Source of the DNA: Phoronis pallida
Taxonomy: Eukaryota; Phoronida; Phoronidae
Direction: 5' to 3'
Length of the DNA stretch: 12,768 nucleotides
Assembly (NCBI GenBank): GCA_028565715.1
Contig: JAOXYC010182024.1
Location: 1 to 12,768 of the forward strand
Position numbers and translations under genes: made by a program. Shown piece by piece: positions 9,401 to 12,768 of this stretch. The notes below the pieces were generated by a model. It worked only from the letters and a program-made list of their open reading frames with translations. It was not told the origin of the DNA and did not search any database. Every line of letters begins with the position of its first letter. Position 1 is the first letter of the stretch.

Positions 9401-12361
9401 CATGCGAGTAATCAGACGTTGCTATGTCGCATTTTACATGTCAATGATATTTGCTTGAAAACAGGCCTCTACCTACCAGGGATTTCCGAAAGAGCGCCCA
9501 TGGGGGTTTTTCCAGGGGGCGCTCCTCCGAAAATCCCCGGTACCCTTTTGTCAAAATGGGTAGTCCCTGTGCATTTTTGATATCATGCAGAGCTTGGAAG
9601 GAGAATGACATTCGTGGCCAAAATGAATCAGAATAAGTCACACTTGAATATATTGGATAAAGAACAAGGGGCTTTGTTGCAAACATGCGTTACCTTTGCA
9701 GTCGTTTCTTAGTCCGGTGCCATAGTAACCTTTCTGACAAACGCATTCATAGTGGCCCGTATGTGTCCCACAACGACAAGTTGACATAGAGTCGCAGCAT
9801 AGCTTTTCTTCGTCACACAATCTATTGCATTTCTGGGGTTCTTGAAGCATATAGTGACCGACATGCAAATCTAAAATAAAAGGACATGCACCTGGTTTTT
9901 ACATCTACATGTACATATGCTCACAACCGACAGTTTTCTTCAATAAGACCGATAATTTCGCCCAAAATTTTTGGAGTGCTATATTTTTGTGAGAATTTAT
10001 AAATCTGTCCAACTGGAATTTTGTGATTTACCTGAAGTAAAGTCCTAAATCCTCGGAGTCTTCTCGACTTCTTTTCCAGTTGGACAGATTTTTAAATTCA
10101 CACAATGTAGCTCTCTAGATGGAGCAAGATCTACATTTTATTATTCCTATATTTGTGATTTTTCTGGTTCTCAGCAATGTCCATATGTTGTAATGATGAA
10201 AAACACGATAGTTTTAAAACGTATCATCGATCTTTTGGTTTATTCAAATAACTTGACTCGTTTCGAAGTTTCTAACTTCATGTTCATCAAATGCGCCAAA
10301 ATTATGGTCAACACAAAGCAATATATACAATCAACGAAATCGCTTATTGGCTACAATATTAACAGGGGAGATAATAAAGTAAAACGTAAAACTACCAACA
10401 GATGTCGCTCAAACTGACATATTAAACAAAAATATTTAAAAAGGCATGTTTTATTTGCCCATTCAAATTTGGCCTATTCCATAATATGTACATCGATTCC
10501 TTAAGCCTCAAATTATAAACATTATCAGCAGTATCCAGTATTATTTATCAGTTCAAATGTAGAAGTTGTGATGCGACTTACTTGGGTGAAACATCCCGTC
10601 ATTAAAACACGGAATTGCTGAACATCTTGGCAGAGATAAAACTCATGTTGTCAAACATTTACAGGAATCTGCAGCATGCAGAGCTACTTGTGATCCTACA
10701 TGCTTCACAGTTTTGGATACAGCTGATAATGTTTATAATTTGAGGCTTAAGGAAGCGATGTCCATATTATGAAATAGGCCAAATTTGAATGGGCAAATAA
10801 AACTTCCCTTTTTAAATATTTGTGTTTAATATGTCAGTTTGAGCGACATCTGTTGGTAGTTTTACGTTTTACTGTATTATATTTGTAGCCAATAAGTGCT
10901 TTCGTTGATTGTATATTTTGCTTGAAGTTAGAGACTTCGAAACTAGTCAAGTTATGAATAAGCCAAAGATGATACATTTTAAAACTATCGTGTTTTTCAT
11001 CATTATGTCCTATGTTTCTCTTCATTAATAAGAATACCCTTGGTTCGACTCCGGTCGAGTCGCGAAGTTTCTCATGTCGACTACCCCTGCCAGAGTCGAA
11101 CTTTCTTTATGAAACTGACAACAGATATCGCCATTGCATGGAAATTGGTGGTAATTAACAATGAGACACCTGAGTGACTATTGTGTTCGCAGAAAGGGGG
11201 TTCTACAGGCAACCATTCCTCATGTGATTTACTTTATGCAACGTCATGAAACCAATCAGGAACACACCTCCGTCAGAAGAATACCCAATCGGTTCTCCAA
11301 AGGAAACACAATGCAAAACAAGCCAGACACGTGGGGAAGCTCTCTCGAAGCGCATCATTCACTTGCATGCATGGTATTCTTTGGAGAACCTAGTCGAGAA
11401 ATATTTCGGCTGTTTTTGACGAAACAAAAACAGCATCACCTCGACCATGCAGTATAGCTTGGCATGTATGATAGTCTTTTTCTGATTTGTGGCAGACTTT
11501 TTAAAAAATAACATGAATGGAACAATGCATTTACGCCATCGCTTACTACGGGCTTGCGGATCGTGCACACGTGACCGTAGTCAGCAGCATATTCAATGAT
11601 TTGTTGTGCAATTCAAGTTATTTAAACATAGGTGGTATAATATGATTTAAAGTTCATTCAGTAAGTGAAAATAAATGTACCACGCGAGTCGGAATTATTA
11701 TAAATCATCTTGATTCACGAGTGCACAAAACCACAATATCAATACGGTGAAATATACTCAAATGGTGCTCCAAACAAACAGACAAACAAAGCACAACAAA
11801 TCAGAAGTTTCTCACATGAAACTAGTGCGACAGGTTAAGATAGCCAGGTTAAGATTTTCTATCTTACACGGGCGGATTACTGTATTCATACGCCGTATTT
11901 ATCACCATAGCTGAAGTTTAAAAGTTGTTGTTTTTTAACAATTATTTCGTTATTTAATGAAATGTTATTATTCGTTACGGTTTTGTACGCGTACGTGTAC
12001 TTTTCAAACGCGTTTAAGAATATTGATATCAAATAAGAACTCGTGTAGGATCCTCTATTTCTATAATACCTTAGGACTCCGAGCGAGGAAAAAATAATAA
12101 CATACCTTCATGTAATGCTCTCCGTGCTAGAGCTTCAAATTCTTCAAAGCTATCTAAAATATAGCAATGGTCCTCTTTCGGCTCAGACGCCATGGCGTAA
12201 AGCTCTCCAGTGTTTCCTATACGTATGCCAAGTGTGAAGACGGTGACGCCAGCATCCCGCATCTCCTTTGCGACGGGACGCGGGCTTAGACCGTTAGAGT
12301 AACCGTCGGTGATTAGGAAGAGGGTTTTGGAAGCTCCCGGTCTAGCTTTTGAAAATATTTC
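210..12361 (-). CDS. SVEP1: SVEP1/polydom-like secreted multidomain protein, internal part (13 exons)
   Basis: Coding exons: 12361-12106, 9870-9694, 9314-9153, 8929-8750, 8225-8046, 7599-7405, 6934-6775, 6480-6392, 5937-5698, 2127-1933, 1362-1162, 712-626 and 431-210. They total 2344 nt, about 781 residues, and all join in frame. Approximate residue positions in this partial product: vWA C-terminal half 1-85, EGF-like 86-144, GCC2/GCC3 Cys-rich 145-198, sushi 1 199-258, sushi 2 259-318, sushi 3 319-383, HYR1 384-466, HYR2 467-546, sushi 4 547-611, linker 612-678, tetrabasic segment 679-707, pre-Cys-rich segment 708-781. The order matches the N-terminal third of vertebrate SVEP1, a large secreted matrix protein known to act in cell adhesion and lymphatic development. 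In an invertebrate an adhesion or matrix role is inferred. Start codon, signal peptide and stop codon are outside the window. The call rests on domain order and residue similarity remembered for the family; no search was run. Confidence 0.93.
626..712 (-). CDS. SVEP1: SVEP1 exon: short exon with RRRR (furin-type) site
   Basis: The exon is 87 nt, phase 1 at both ends, after ttttttttgtgtgttcgaaaag and ending AAAG|gtaggc. It encodes [16 protein letters not shown] and then [10 protein letters not shown]. It was found from phase continuity and a consensus-like donor, not from ORF length. RRRR is a basic stretch of the kind cut by furin-like proprotein convertases (R-X-K/R-R). Vertebrate SVEP1 has a basic RIKR stretch at the equivalent place as I recall. 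An in-frame AG five bases downstream of the chosen acceptor could serve as an alternative but would shift phase. Confidence 0.82.
713..1161 (-). other. SVEP1 intron, 449 bp, no further exon found
   Basis: This AT-rich intron lies between the linker exon and the RRRR exon. I looked specifically for a phase-1/phase-1 exon encoding the acidic, Tyr/Gly-rich stretch present here in vertebrate SVEP1 and found none. It contains only stop-interrupted frames. A TAGGCCTA-type 8-mer near 858 is common in some marine deuterostome genomes but proves nothing. Confidence 0.6.
1162..1362 (-). CDS. SVEP1: SVEP1 exon: post-sushi 4 linker region
   Basis: The exon is 201 nt, phase 1 at both ends, with acceptor cttttattgattttacag|AA and donor AGAG|gtatgt. 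No long ORF marks it; I found it by reading the frame required by the sushi 4 exon. It encodes a helix-like segment beginning [16 protein letters not shown]. It continues through [10 protein letters not shown], then [15 protein letters not shown] and IHCMENVPE. Four cysteines and the C...F/L...YCND.YC pattern match the unnamed SVEP1 region that follows sushi 4. It is not a Pfam-type module I can name. Confidence 0.85.
1363..1932 (-). other. SVEP1 intron, 570 bp
   Basis: The intron starts at the gtaagt donor next to 1933 and ends at the tttacag acceptor next to 1363. It is AT-rich, with poly-A/T runs near 1710-1840. Plus-strand ORFs here have no recognisable content. Confidence 0.75.
1933..2127 (-). 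CDS. SVEP1: SVEP1 exon: sushi/CCP module 4
   Basis: The exon is 195 nt, phase 1 at both ends, with acceptor catgttcattgcag|AA and a consensus donor TCGA|gtaagt. It encodes [15 protein letters not shown], then [17 protein letters not shown] and [14 protein letters not shown], ending PDC. This is one sushi module with the invariant Trp. It lies 3.6 kb from HYR2 but joins it in frame, and the isolated sushi after two HYR domains is the SVEP1 arrangement. The exon is clearly more GC-rich than the flanking introns. Confidence 0.92.
2591..2645 (+). repeat. tRNA-derived SINE head or tRNA pseudogene remnant
   Basis: A D-arm-like segment, GTAGTGGTAGCAC (2593-2605), resembles the pol III A-box region of tRNAs. 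It is followed about 20 bases later by an exact B box, GGTTCGATTCC (2627-2637). The B box lies in a T-arm that folds as CTGGG/CCCGG around the loop. There is no complementary acceptor stem and no proper anticodon arm, so it is not a working tRNA gene. A tRNA-derived SINE head or decayed tRNA copy fits best. I could not define the 3' tail or target-site duplications. Confidence 0.6.
3110..3284. repeat. Long hairpin (inverted repeat, 75-bp arms, 25-bp loop)
   Basis: Left arm 3110-3184 is the reverse complement of right arm 3210-3284 with one mismatch in 75 (a T in the left arm within gacgtatg against gcatgcg on the right). The 25-base loop is 3185-3209. The arms are AT-rich and start or end in TATATAG. 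On the minus strand the loop reads CCGAAACGTTTGTCTG, resembling the GAAAC....GUC end of hammerhead ribozymes found in Penelope-like element tails. A foldback or head-to-head retroelement-tail remnant is likely. The near identity of the arms implies a recent event or gene conversion. An assembly artefact cannot be excluded. Confidence 0.9.
4416..4470. repeat. 27-bp tandem duplication, two copies
   Basis: The unit beginning AACAGGGGCTCCTAGGATAC (27 bases) occurs at 4416-4442 and is repeated exactly at 4443-4469, with one more matching base. It is a simple intronic duplication with no visible coding or regulatory context. Confidence 0.95.
4838..4980 (+). other. Unexplained short plus-strand ORF, Ser/Thr/Pro-rich
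   Basis: An ATG at 4838 opens a frame of 47 codons ending TGA at 4978-4980. It encodes an acidic start ([15 protein letters not shown]) and a Ser/Thr/Pro-rich, basic end. It is preceded by a pyrimidine-rich tract and ttgtag|gtgag on the same strand, as at a splice acceptor. The stretch is visibly more GC-rich than its surroundings. It could be an exon of a nested gene, a fragment of a mobile-element ORF, or chance. No family was recognised and the opposite strand is also open, which lowers confidence. Confidence 0.2.
5698..5937 (-). CDS. SVEP1: SVEP1 exon: HYR domain 2
   Basis: The exon is 240 nt, phase 1 at both ends, with acceptor catattcatag|AT and donor TAGAG|gtaaga. It encodes a full hyalin repeat: [15 protein letters not shown], then [19 protein letters not shown], then [14 protein letters not shown] followed by [12 protein letters not shown] is a potential N-glycosylation site. 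The CxSPPP insert at the start and W(E)EP.FSDNSG are close to SVEP1 HYR2. A plus-strand ORF at 5832-6191 overlaps this exon and is its shadow. Confidence 0.93.
5938..6391 (-). other. SVEP1 intron, 454 bp
   Basis: This separates HYR1 part 2 (donor gtatac at 6391) from HYR2 (acceptor atattcatag). Nothing recognisable was seen. The plus-strand open frame that enters from the HYR2 exon has no domain-like content. Confidence 0.75.
6392..6480 (-). CDS. SVEP1: SVEP1 exon: HYR domain 1, second part
   Basis: The exon is 89 nt, phase 2 at its start (acceptor cgttttaatttcag|A) and phase 1 at its end (ATAG|gtatac). It encodes [19 protein letters not shown] followed by [10 protein letters not shown]. This is the second half of the HYR fold, with the family signature G..V.Y.A.D.SGN...C.F.V.V. 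The joined end codon is Asp, giving VTVIDNEAP into HYR2. HYR1 is therefore split over two exons whereas HYR2 is one exon. Confidence 0.91.
6775..6934 (-). CDS. SVEP1: SVEP1 exon: HYR domain 1, first part
   Basis: The exon is 160 nt, phase 1 at its start (acceptor gttatttacag|AT) and phase 2 at its end. It encodes [15 protein letters not shown], then [19 protein letters not shown] and NPAVHPPKK. This is the start of a hyalin repeat (HYR, Ig-like) with the hallmark DNxPPxIxCP and W..P.A.DNSG. The donor is inferred as AA|gttagt. It is the only nearby GT giving phase 2, needed to join the next exon, and the join yields [12 protein letters not shown], matching the HYR core. The alternative GT four bases downstream would break frame. 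Confidence 0.88.
6935..7404 (-). other. SVEP1 intron, 470 bp
   Basis: This lies between sushi 3 and HYR1, from donor gtatgt to acceptor tatttacag. It is AT-rich and no repeat or coding segment was recognised. Confidence 0.75.
7405..7599 (-). CDS. SVEP1: SVEP1 exon: sushi/CCP module 3
   Basis: The exon is 195 nt, phase 1 at both ends, with acceptor cttatccccaacag|GT and donor GTCG|gtatgt. The module begins [18 protein letters not shown] and continues [17 protein letters not shown]. It ends [18 protein letters not shown]. The PPSC segment and the PRQPRC ending resemble vertebrate SVEP1 sushi 3, which precedes the HYR pair. An in-frame minus-strand ORF continues on both sides of the exon, but the splice sites and module borders define the ends. 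Confidence 0.92.
7600..8045 (-). other. SVEP1 intron, 446 bp
   Basis: This lies between sushi 2 (donor gtatat) and sushi 3 (acceptor atccccaacag). No repeat or coding segment was recognised. Confidence 0.75.
8046..8225 (-). CDS. SVEP1: SVEP1 exon: sushi/CCP module 2
   Basis: The exon is 180 nt, phase 1 at both ends, with acceptor tttatgattgcag|TT and donor AGAG|gtatat. It is one sushi module: [16 protein letters not shown], then [23 protein letters not shown], then the invariant Trp in GFWSG and a final Cys (MFC). The joined codons give CEVRKCP across the sushi 1/sushi 2 border, leaving almost no linker between modules, as is usual for CCP chains. Confidence 0.93.
8226..8749 (-). other. SVEP1 intron, 524 bp, with trinucleotide repeat
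   Basis: This lies between sushi 1 and sushi 2. About 200 bases are an imperfect TCA/TCG-type repeat (8436-8632). A 15-base word, ACATTTAGGAATGAA, appears twice at 8238-8252 and 8367-8381, the first copy right beside the sushi 2 acceptor. Confidence 0.75.
8436..8632. repeat. Imperfect TCA/TCG trinucleotide microsatellite
   Basis: The region is dominated by TCA, TCG and CAT triplets, including an uninterrupted TCG/TCA block around 8522-8552 and TCATCATCATCA blocks around 8595 and 8612. The open reading frame across it on the plus strand (8259-8633) gives His- and Ile/Val-rich nonsense and comes from the repeat, not from a gene. Confidence 0.95.
8750..8929 (-). CDS. SVEP1: SVEP1 exon: sushi/CCP module 1
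   Basis: The exon is 180 nt, phase 1 at both ends, with acceptor tttgtttccag|CT and donor GAAG|gtaagg. It is a complete sushi (complement control protein) module beginning [13 protein letters not shown]. Core [15 protein letters not shown] and the closing GVWSG...C follow. It has six cysteines rather than the canonical four. The extra pair (KNTCS and NAAC) is also present in vertebrate SVEP1 sushi 1 as I recall it, which argues for orthology rather than a generic sushi protein. Confidence 0.93.
9153..9314 (-). CDS. SVEP1: SVEP1 exon: GCC2/GCC3 ephrin-receptor-like Cys-rich module
   Basis: The exon is 162 nt, phase 1 at both ends, with acceptor ttattgacag|CG and donor GCAG|gtagat. It encodes [19 protein letters not shown], then [13 protein letters not shown] and DCVCKKGF. 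This is the characteristic CPxGTY...SxCxxCP...TSxxGS repeat of GCC2/GCC3 (ephrin-receptor-like) modules, followed by a short EGF-type CVCKKGF tail. NTS is a potential N-glycosylation site. It follows the EGF module directly, as in vertebrate SVEP1. Confidence 0.92.
9315..9693 (-). other. SVEP1 intron, 379 bp, with GC-rich hairpin
   Basis: This lies between the EGF exon and the Cys-rich exon. Apart from the GC-rich inverted repeat at 9479-9537, nothing was recognised. Confidence 0.75.
9479..9537. repeat. GC-rich imperfect hairpin
   Basis: GGGATTTCCGAAAGAGCGCC (from 9479) pairs with the segment ending CCGAAAATCCC at 9537, with a few mismatches over about 23 bases and a loop of about 13 bases. 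The stretch is strikingly GC-rich for this intron. It may be a small foldback repeat; no family was identified. Confidence 0.7.
9694..9870 (-). CDS. SVEP1: SVEP1 exon: EGF-like module after vWA
   Basis: The exon runs from ttttattttag|AT to AAAG|gtaacg, is 177 nt, and is phase 1 at both ends. The joined codon at its start is Asp, giving ALHED across the vWA junction as in vertebrate SVEP1. The translation has the Cys pattern [39 protein letters not shown]. This is an EGF-like fold with the glycine-aromatic turn, and it is diagnostic of SVEP1 at this position. No calcium-binding DxxE start is obvious. The GTAACG donor is weaker than consensus. Confidence 0.92.
9989..10103. repeat. Inverted repeat, 30-bp arms
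   Basis: The left arm 9989-10018 and right arm 10074-10103 match as reverse complements at 28 of 30 positions, sharing ATCTGTCCAACTGGAA. The spacer is 55 bases. It may be a tiny non-autonomous element with terminal inverted repeats or an RNA-hairpin-forming repeat. It ends 88 bases from the Penelope-like foldback. Confidence 0.85.
10255..10289 (-). ncRNA. Candidate degenerate hammerhead-ribozyme-like motif in element tail
   Basis: On the minus strand the tail reads TTGATGA, ACAT, then a perfect 6-bp stem GAAGTT-AGA-AACTTC, then GAAAC, GA, GUC. Hammerhead cores have CUGAUGA, stem II, GAAA, stem III and a GUC-type cleavage site. Hammerheads are known in Penelope-like element tails. Departures: the first core C is T, four extra bases sit before stem II, and no stem I pairing is clear. 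The right copy (10924-10948) keeps the stem (with a T-G pair) and GAAAC-TA-GUC but has lost the TGATGA box. It is probably inactive. Confidence 0.3.
10422..10538 (-). pseudogene. Penelope-like element C-terminal fragment (left copy)
   Basis: This reads from about 10538 downward: [19 protein letters not shown], Trp, then [13 protein letters not shown], ending TAA at 10424-10422. It matches the end of the right copy with a few substitutions and keeps Trp where the right copy has a stop, so the two are separately mutated copies of one family. It is truncated within the nuclease domain and lacks the YxG motif entirely. Confidence 0.78.
10540..10829 (+). pseudogene. Penelope-like element GIY-YIG endonuclease fragment (right copy)
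   Basis: The first frame reads FKCRSC then YLGETSRH (10579-10602): the CxxC, YxG and Arg elements of the Penelope-type GIY-YIG nuclease. A net one-base loss then shifts frame near 10603. The second frame continues [14 protein letters not shown], then [24 protein letters not shown] and NRPNLNGQ, ending TAA at 10827-10829. An in-frame TGA at 10770-10772 stands where the left copy has a Trp codon. The reverse transcriptase domain is absent (5' truncation). With a frameshift and a premature stop it cannot make a working protein. In intact elements the domain nicks target DNA for retrotransposition. Confidence 0.8.
12106..12361 (-). CDS. SVEP1: SVEP1 exon: C-terminal half of vWA domain
   Basis: The exon starts after a tttcag acceptor in phase 0 and ends at GAAG|gtatgt in phase 1. 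It encodes a vWA beta-strand with [11 protein letters not shown], whose Asp is the usual third metal-site (MIDAS) ligand. It then reads through VTVFTLGI and the SVEP1-typical stretch [23 protein letters not shown]. The first half of the domain, with the DxSxS motif, must be in an exon beyond base 12768, because the last 400 bases show no candidate. The exon is 256 nt (85 codons plus one base). The phase-0 intron inside the domain contrasts with the phase-1 introns at module borders downstream. Confidence 0.93.
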
Positions 12362-12768
12362 CTGAAATTGCAACACAAATCAATCAGTAAAAGCATGTGG
12401 TGCTTATTTTTATGATGGTAAAAGATATTGCCATTCAGTCTTCTGGTTTCATAATCAAAATATTTAACTTTTTAGGAGACTGTGCCTTTTATTGTCTTTC
12501 TATAGCATTGGTCACAGTGTTATCTGTTTTGTACTTCACTTGTATATGCTTAATGTCTCATTGGATTTTAAGTTCTGATAAAGGGCGCATAACCTACTGA
12601 ATTATCAAAAATATTACACTGTGTTGTTTTTTTGGAAGTAAACATGAATCGTGATATTTTTCTATAAGTCTTTATTTTATCTAAATTTTAATTAAAGCGA
12701 CACAACTGCGCCATAACAATAACAAAAACTACCTCTTTTCAAACGCTAATAACAGCTAAAAAAGACGC
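12362..12768 (-). other. SVEP1 intron (partial), upstream of vWA exon
   Basis: This ends with the acceptor gtgttgcaatttcag next to 12361 and runs off the right edge. I looked for the preceding vWA exon, which must end in phase 0, and found none. The sequence is AT-rich with no recognised repeat. Confidence 0.75.

Larger units (their letters stand above)
10191..11004. mobile_element. Head-to-head pair of truncated Penelope-like elements (foldback)
   Basis: Left arm 10191-10537 and right arm 10714-11004 are diverged inverted copies, with a 176-base centre (10538-10713) unique to the right copy. Each copy reads outward. It ends with the C-terminus of a Penelope-like reverse transcriptase/GIY-YIG protein, a stop codon and a tail of roughly 175-230 bases ending TTCATCATTA. 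The right copy has lost about 38 tail bases that the left copy keeps. Penelope-like elements are known for 5'-truncated copies and inverted or partial-tandem arrangements, and this layout fits. The element is decayed and non-autonomous. Confidence 0.85.
9871..12105 (-). other. SVEP1 intron, 2235 bp, with retroelement foldback
   Basis: This lies between the vWA exon and the EGF exon. It contains an inverted repeat at 9989-10103 and a head-to-head pair of truncated Penelope-like elements at 10191-11004. Between 11005 and 12105 I see only small palindromes (for example a 10-bp-stem hairpin at 11409-11434) and AT-rich sequence. The plus-strand ORF at 11161-11457 has no recognisable content. Confidence 0.75.

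Noticed and set aside
11042-11052. Second pol III B box (GGTTCGACTCC)
   Set aside because: There is no A box at the right distance upstream, where the Penelope-like tail lies. The word sits in a local palindrome with GAGTCGAAC near 11092.
11290-11391. 12-base inverted repeat GGTTCTCCAAAG / CTTTGGAGAACC
   Set aside because: Too short and not extended beyond 12 bases, so chance is adequate.
11161-11457. 98-codon plus-strand open frame in the 2.2-kb intron
   Set aside because: No family resemblance, no splice context, and it crosses small palindromes such as 11409-11434. It is probably chance or an unrecognised repeat.
12721-12768. Possible minus-strand mini-exon (tttttag then gtag) upstream of the vWA exon
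   Set aside because: It would encode about seven residues unlike vWA, and its end does not give the required phase 0.
1-12768. CRISPR array, prokaryotic operon or phage features
   Set aside because: No regularly spaced direct repeats, ribosome binding sites or compact ORFs. The spliced animal gene explains the coding signal.

Overview
The window is animal genomic DNA and holds an internal part of one large, many-exon gene on the minus strand. The exons are short (87 to 256 bases), almost all have consensus splice sites, and lie in AT-rich introns. The gene is recognisable as an orthologue of SVEP1 (polydom), a secreted extracellular-matrix mosaic protein. Read from high to low coordinates, 13 exons encode about 781 residues: the C-terminal half of a von Willebrand factor A (vWA) domain, an EGF-like module, a GCC2/GCC3 (ephrin-receptor-like) Cys-rich module, three sushi/CCP modules, two HYR domains, a fourth sushi module, a linker region with a tetrabasic RRRR site, and the start of the next Cys-rich array. 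This is the same order as vertebrate SVEP1. Every junction keeps frame: nearly all introns are phase 1, the intron inside HYR1 is phase 2 and the intron inside vWA is phase 0. The signal peptide and first half of vWA lie beyond the right edge. The remaining EGF, pentraxin and sushi modules lie beyond the left edge.

The species cannot be named. The conserved SVEP1 architecture, intron structure and repeat types suggest a bilaterian invertebrate. A deuterostome such as an echinoderm or hemichordate is my guess, not a demonstrated assignment.

Layout by coordinate: 1-209 intron; 210-2127 the last four exons seen (sushi 4, linker, RRRR exon, pre-Cys-rich exon); 2128-5697 a 3.6-kb intron with a tRNA-derived SINE remnant, a near-perfect 75-bp-arm hairpin, a 27-bp tandem duplication and an unexplained short plus-strand ORF; 5698-6934 the HYR exons; 7405-8929 three sushi exons, with a TCA-type microsatellite between sushi 1 and 2; 9153-9870 the Cys-rich and EGF exons; 9871-12105 a 2.2-kb intron; 12106-12361 the vWA exon; 12362-12768 intron.

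The most interesting non-genic content is in the introns. In the 2.2-kb intron, two 5'-truncated copies of a Penelope-like retroelement (GIY-YIG endonuclease end plus 3' tail) sit head to head as a long inverted repeat. Their tails contain a conserved small stem followed by GAAAC..GUC, which resembles the 3' half of a hammerhead ribozyme. The loop of the large hairpin in the 3.6-kb intron carries the same kind of GAAAC....GUC motif, suggesting a related origin. I see no prokaryotic features and no CRISPR array. No wholly new system is evident; the retroelement/ribozyme foldbacks are the best candidates for follow-up.
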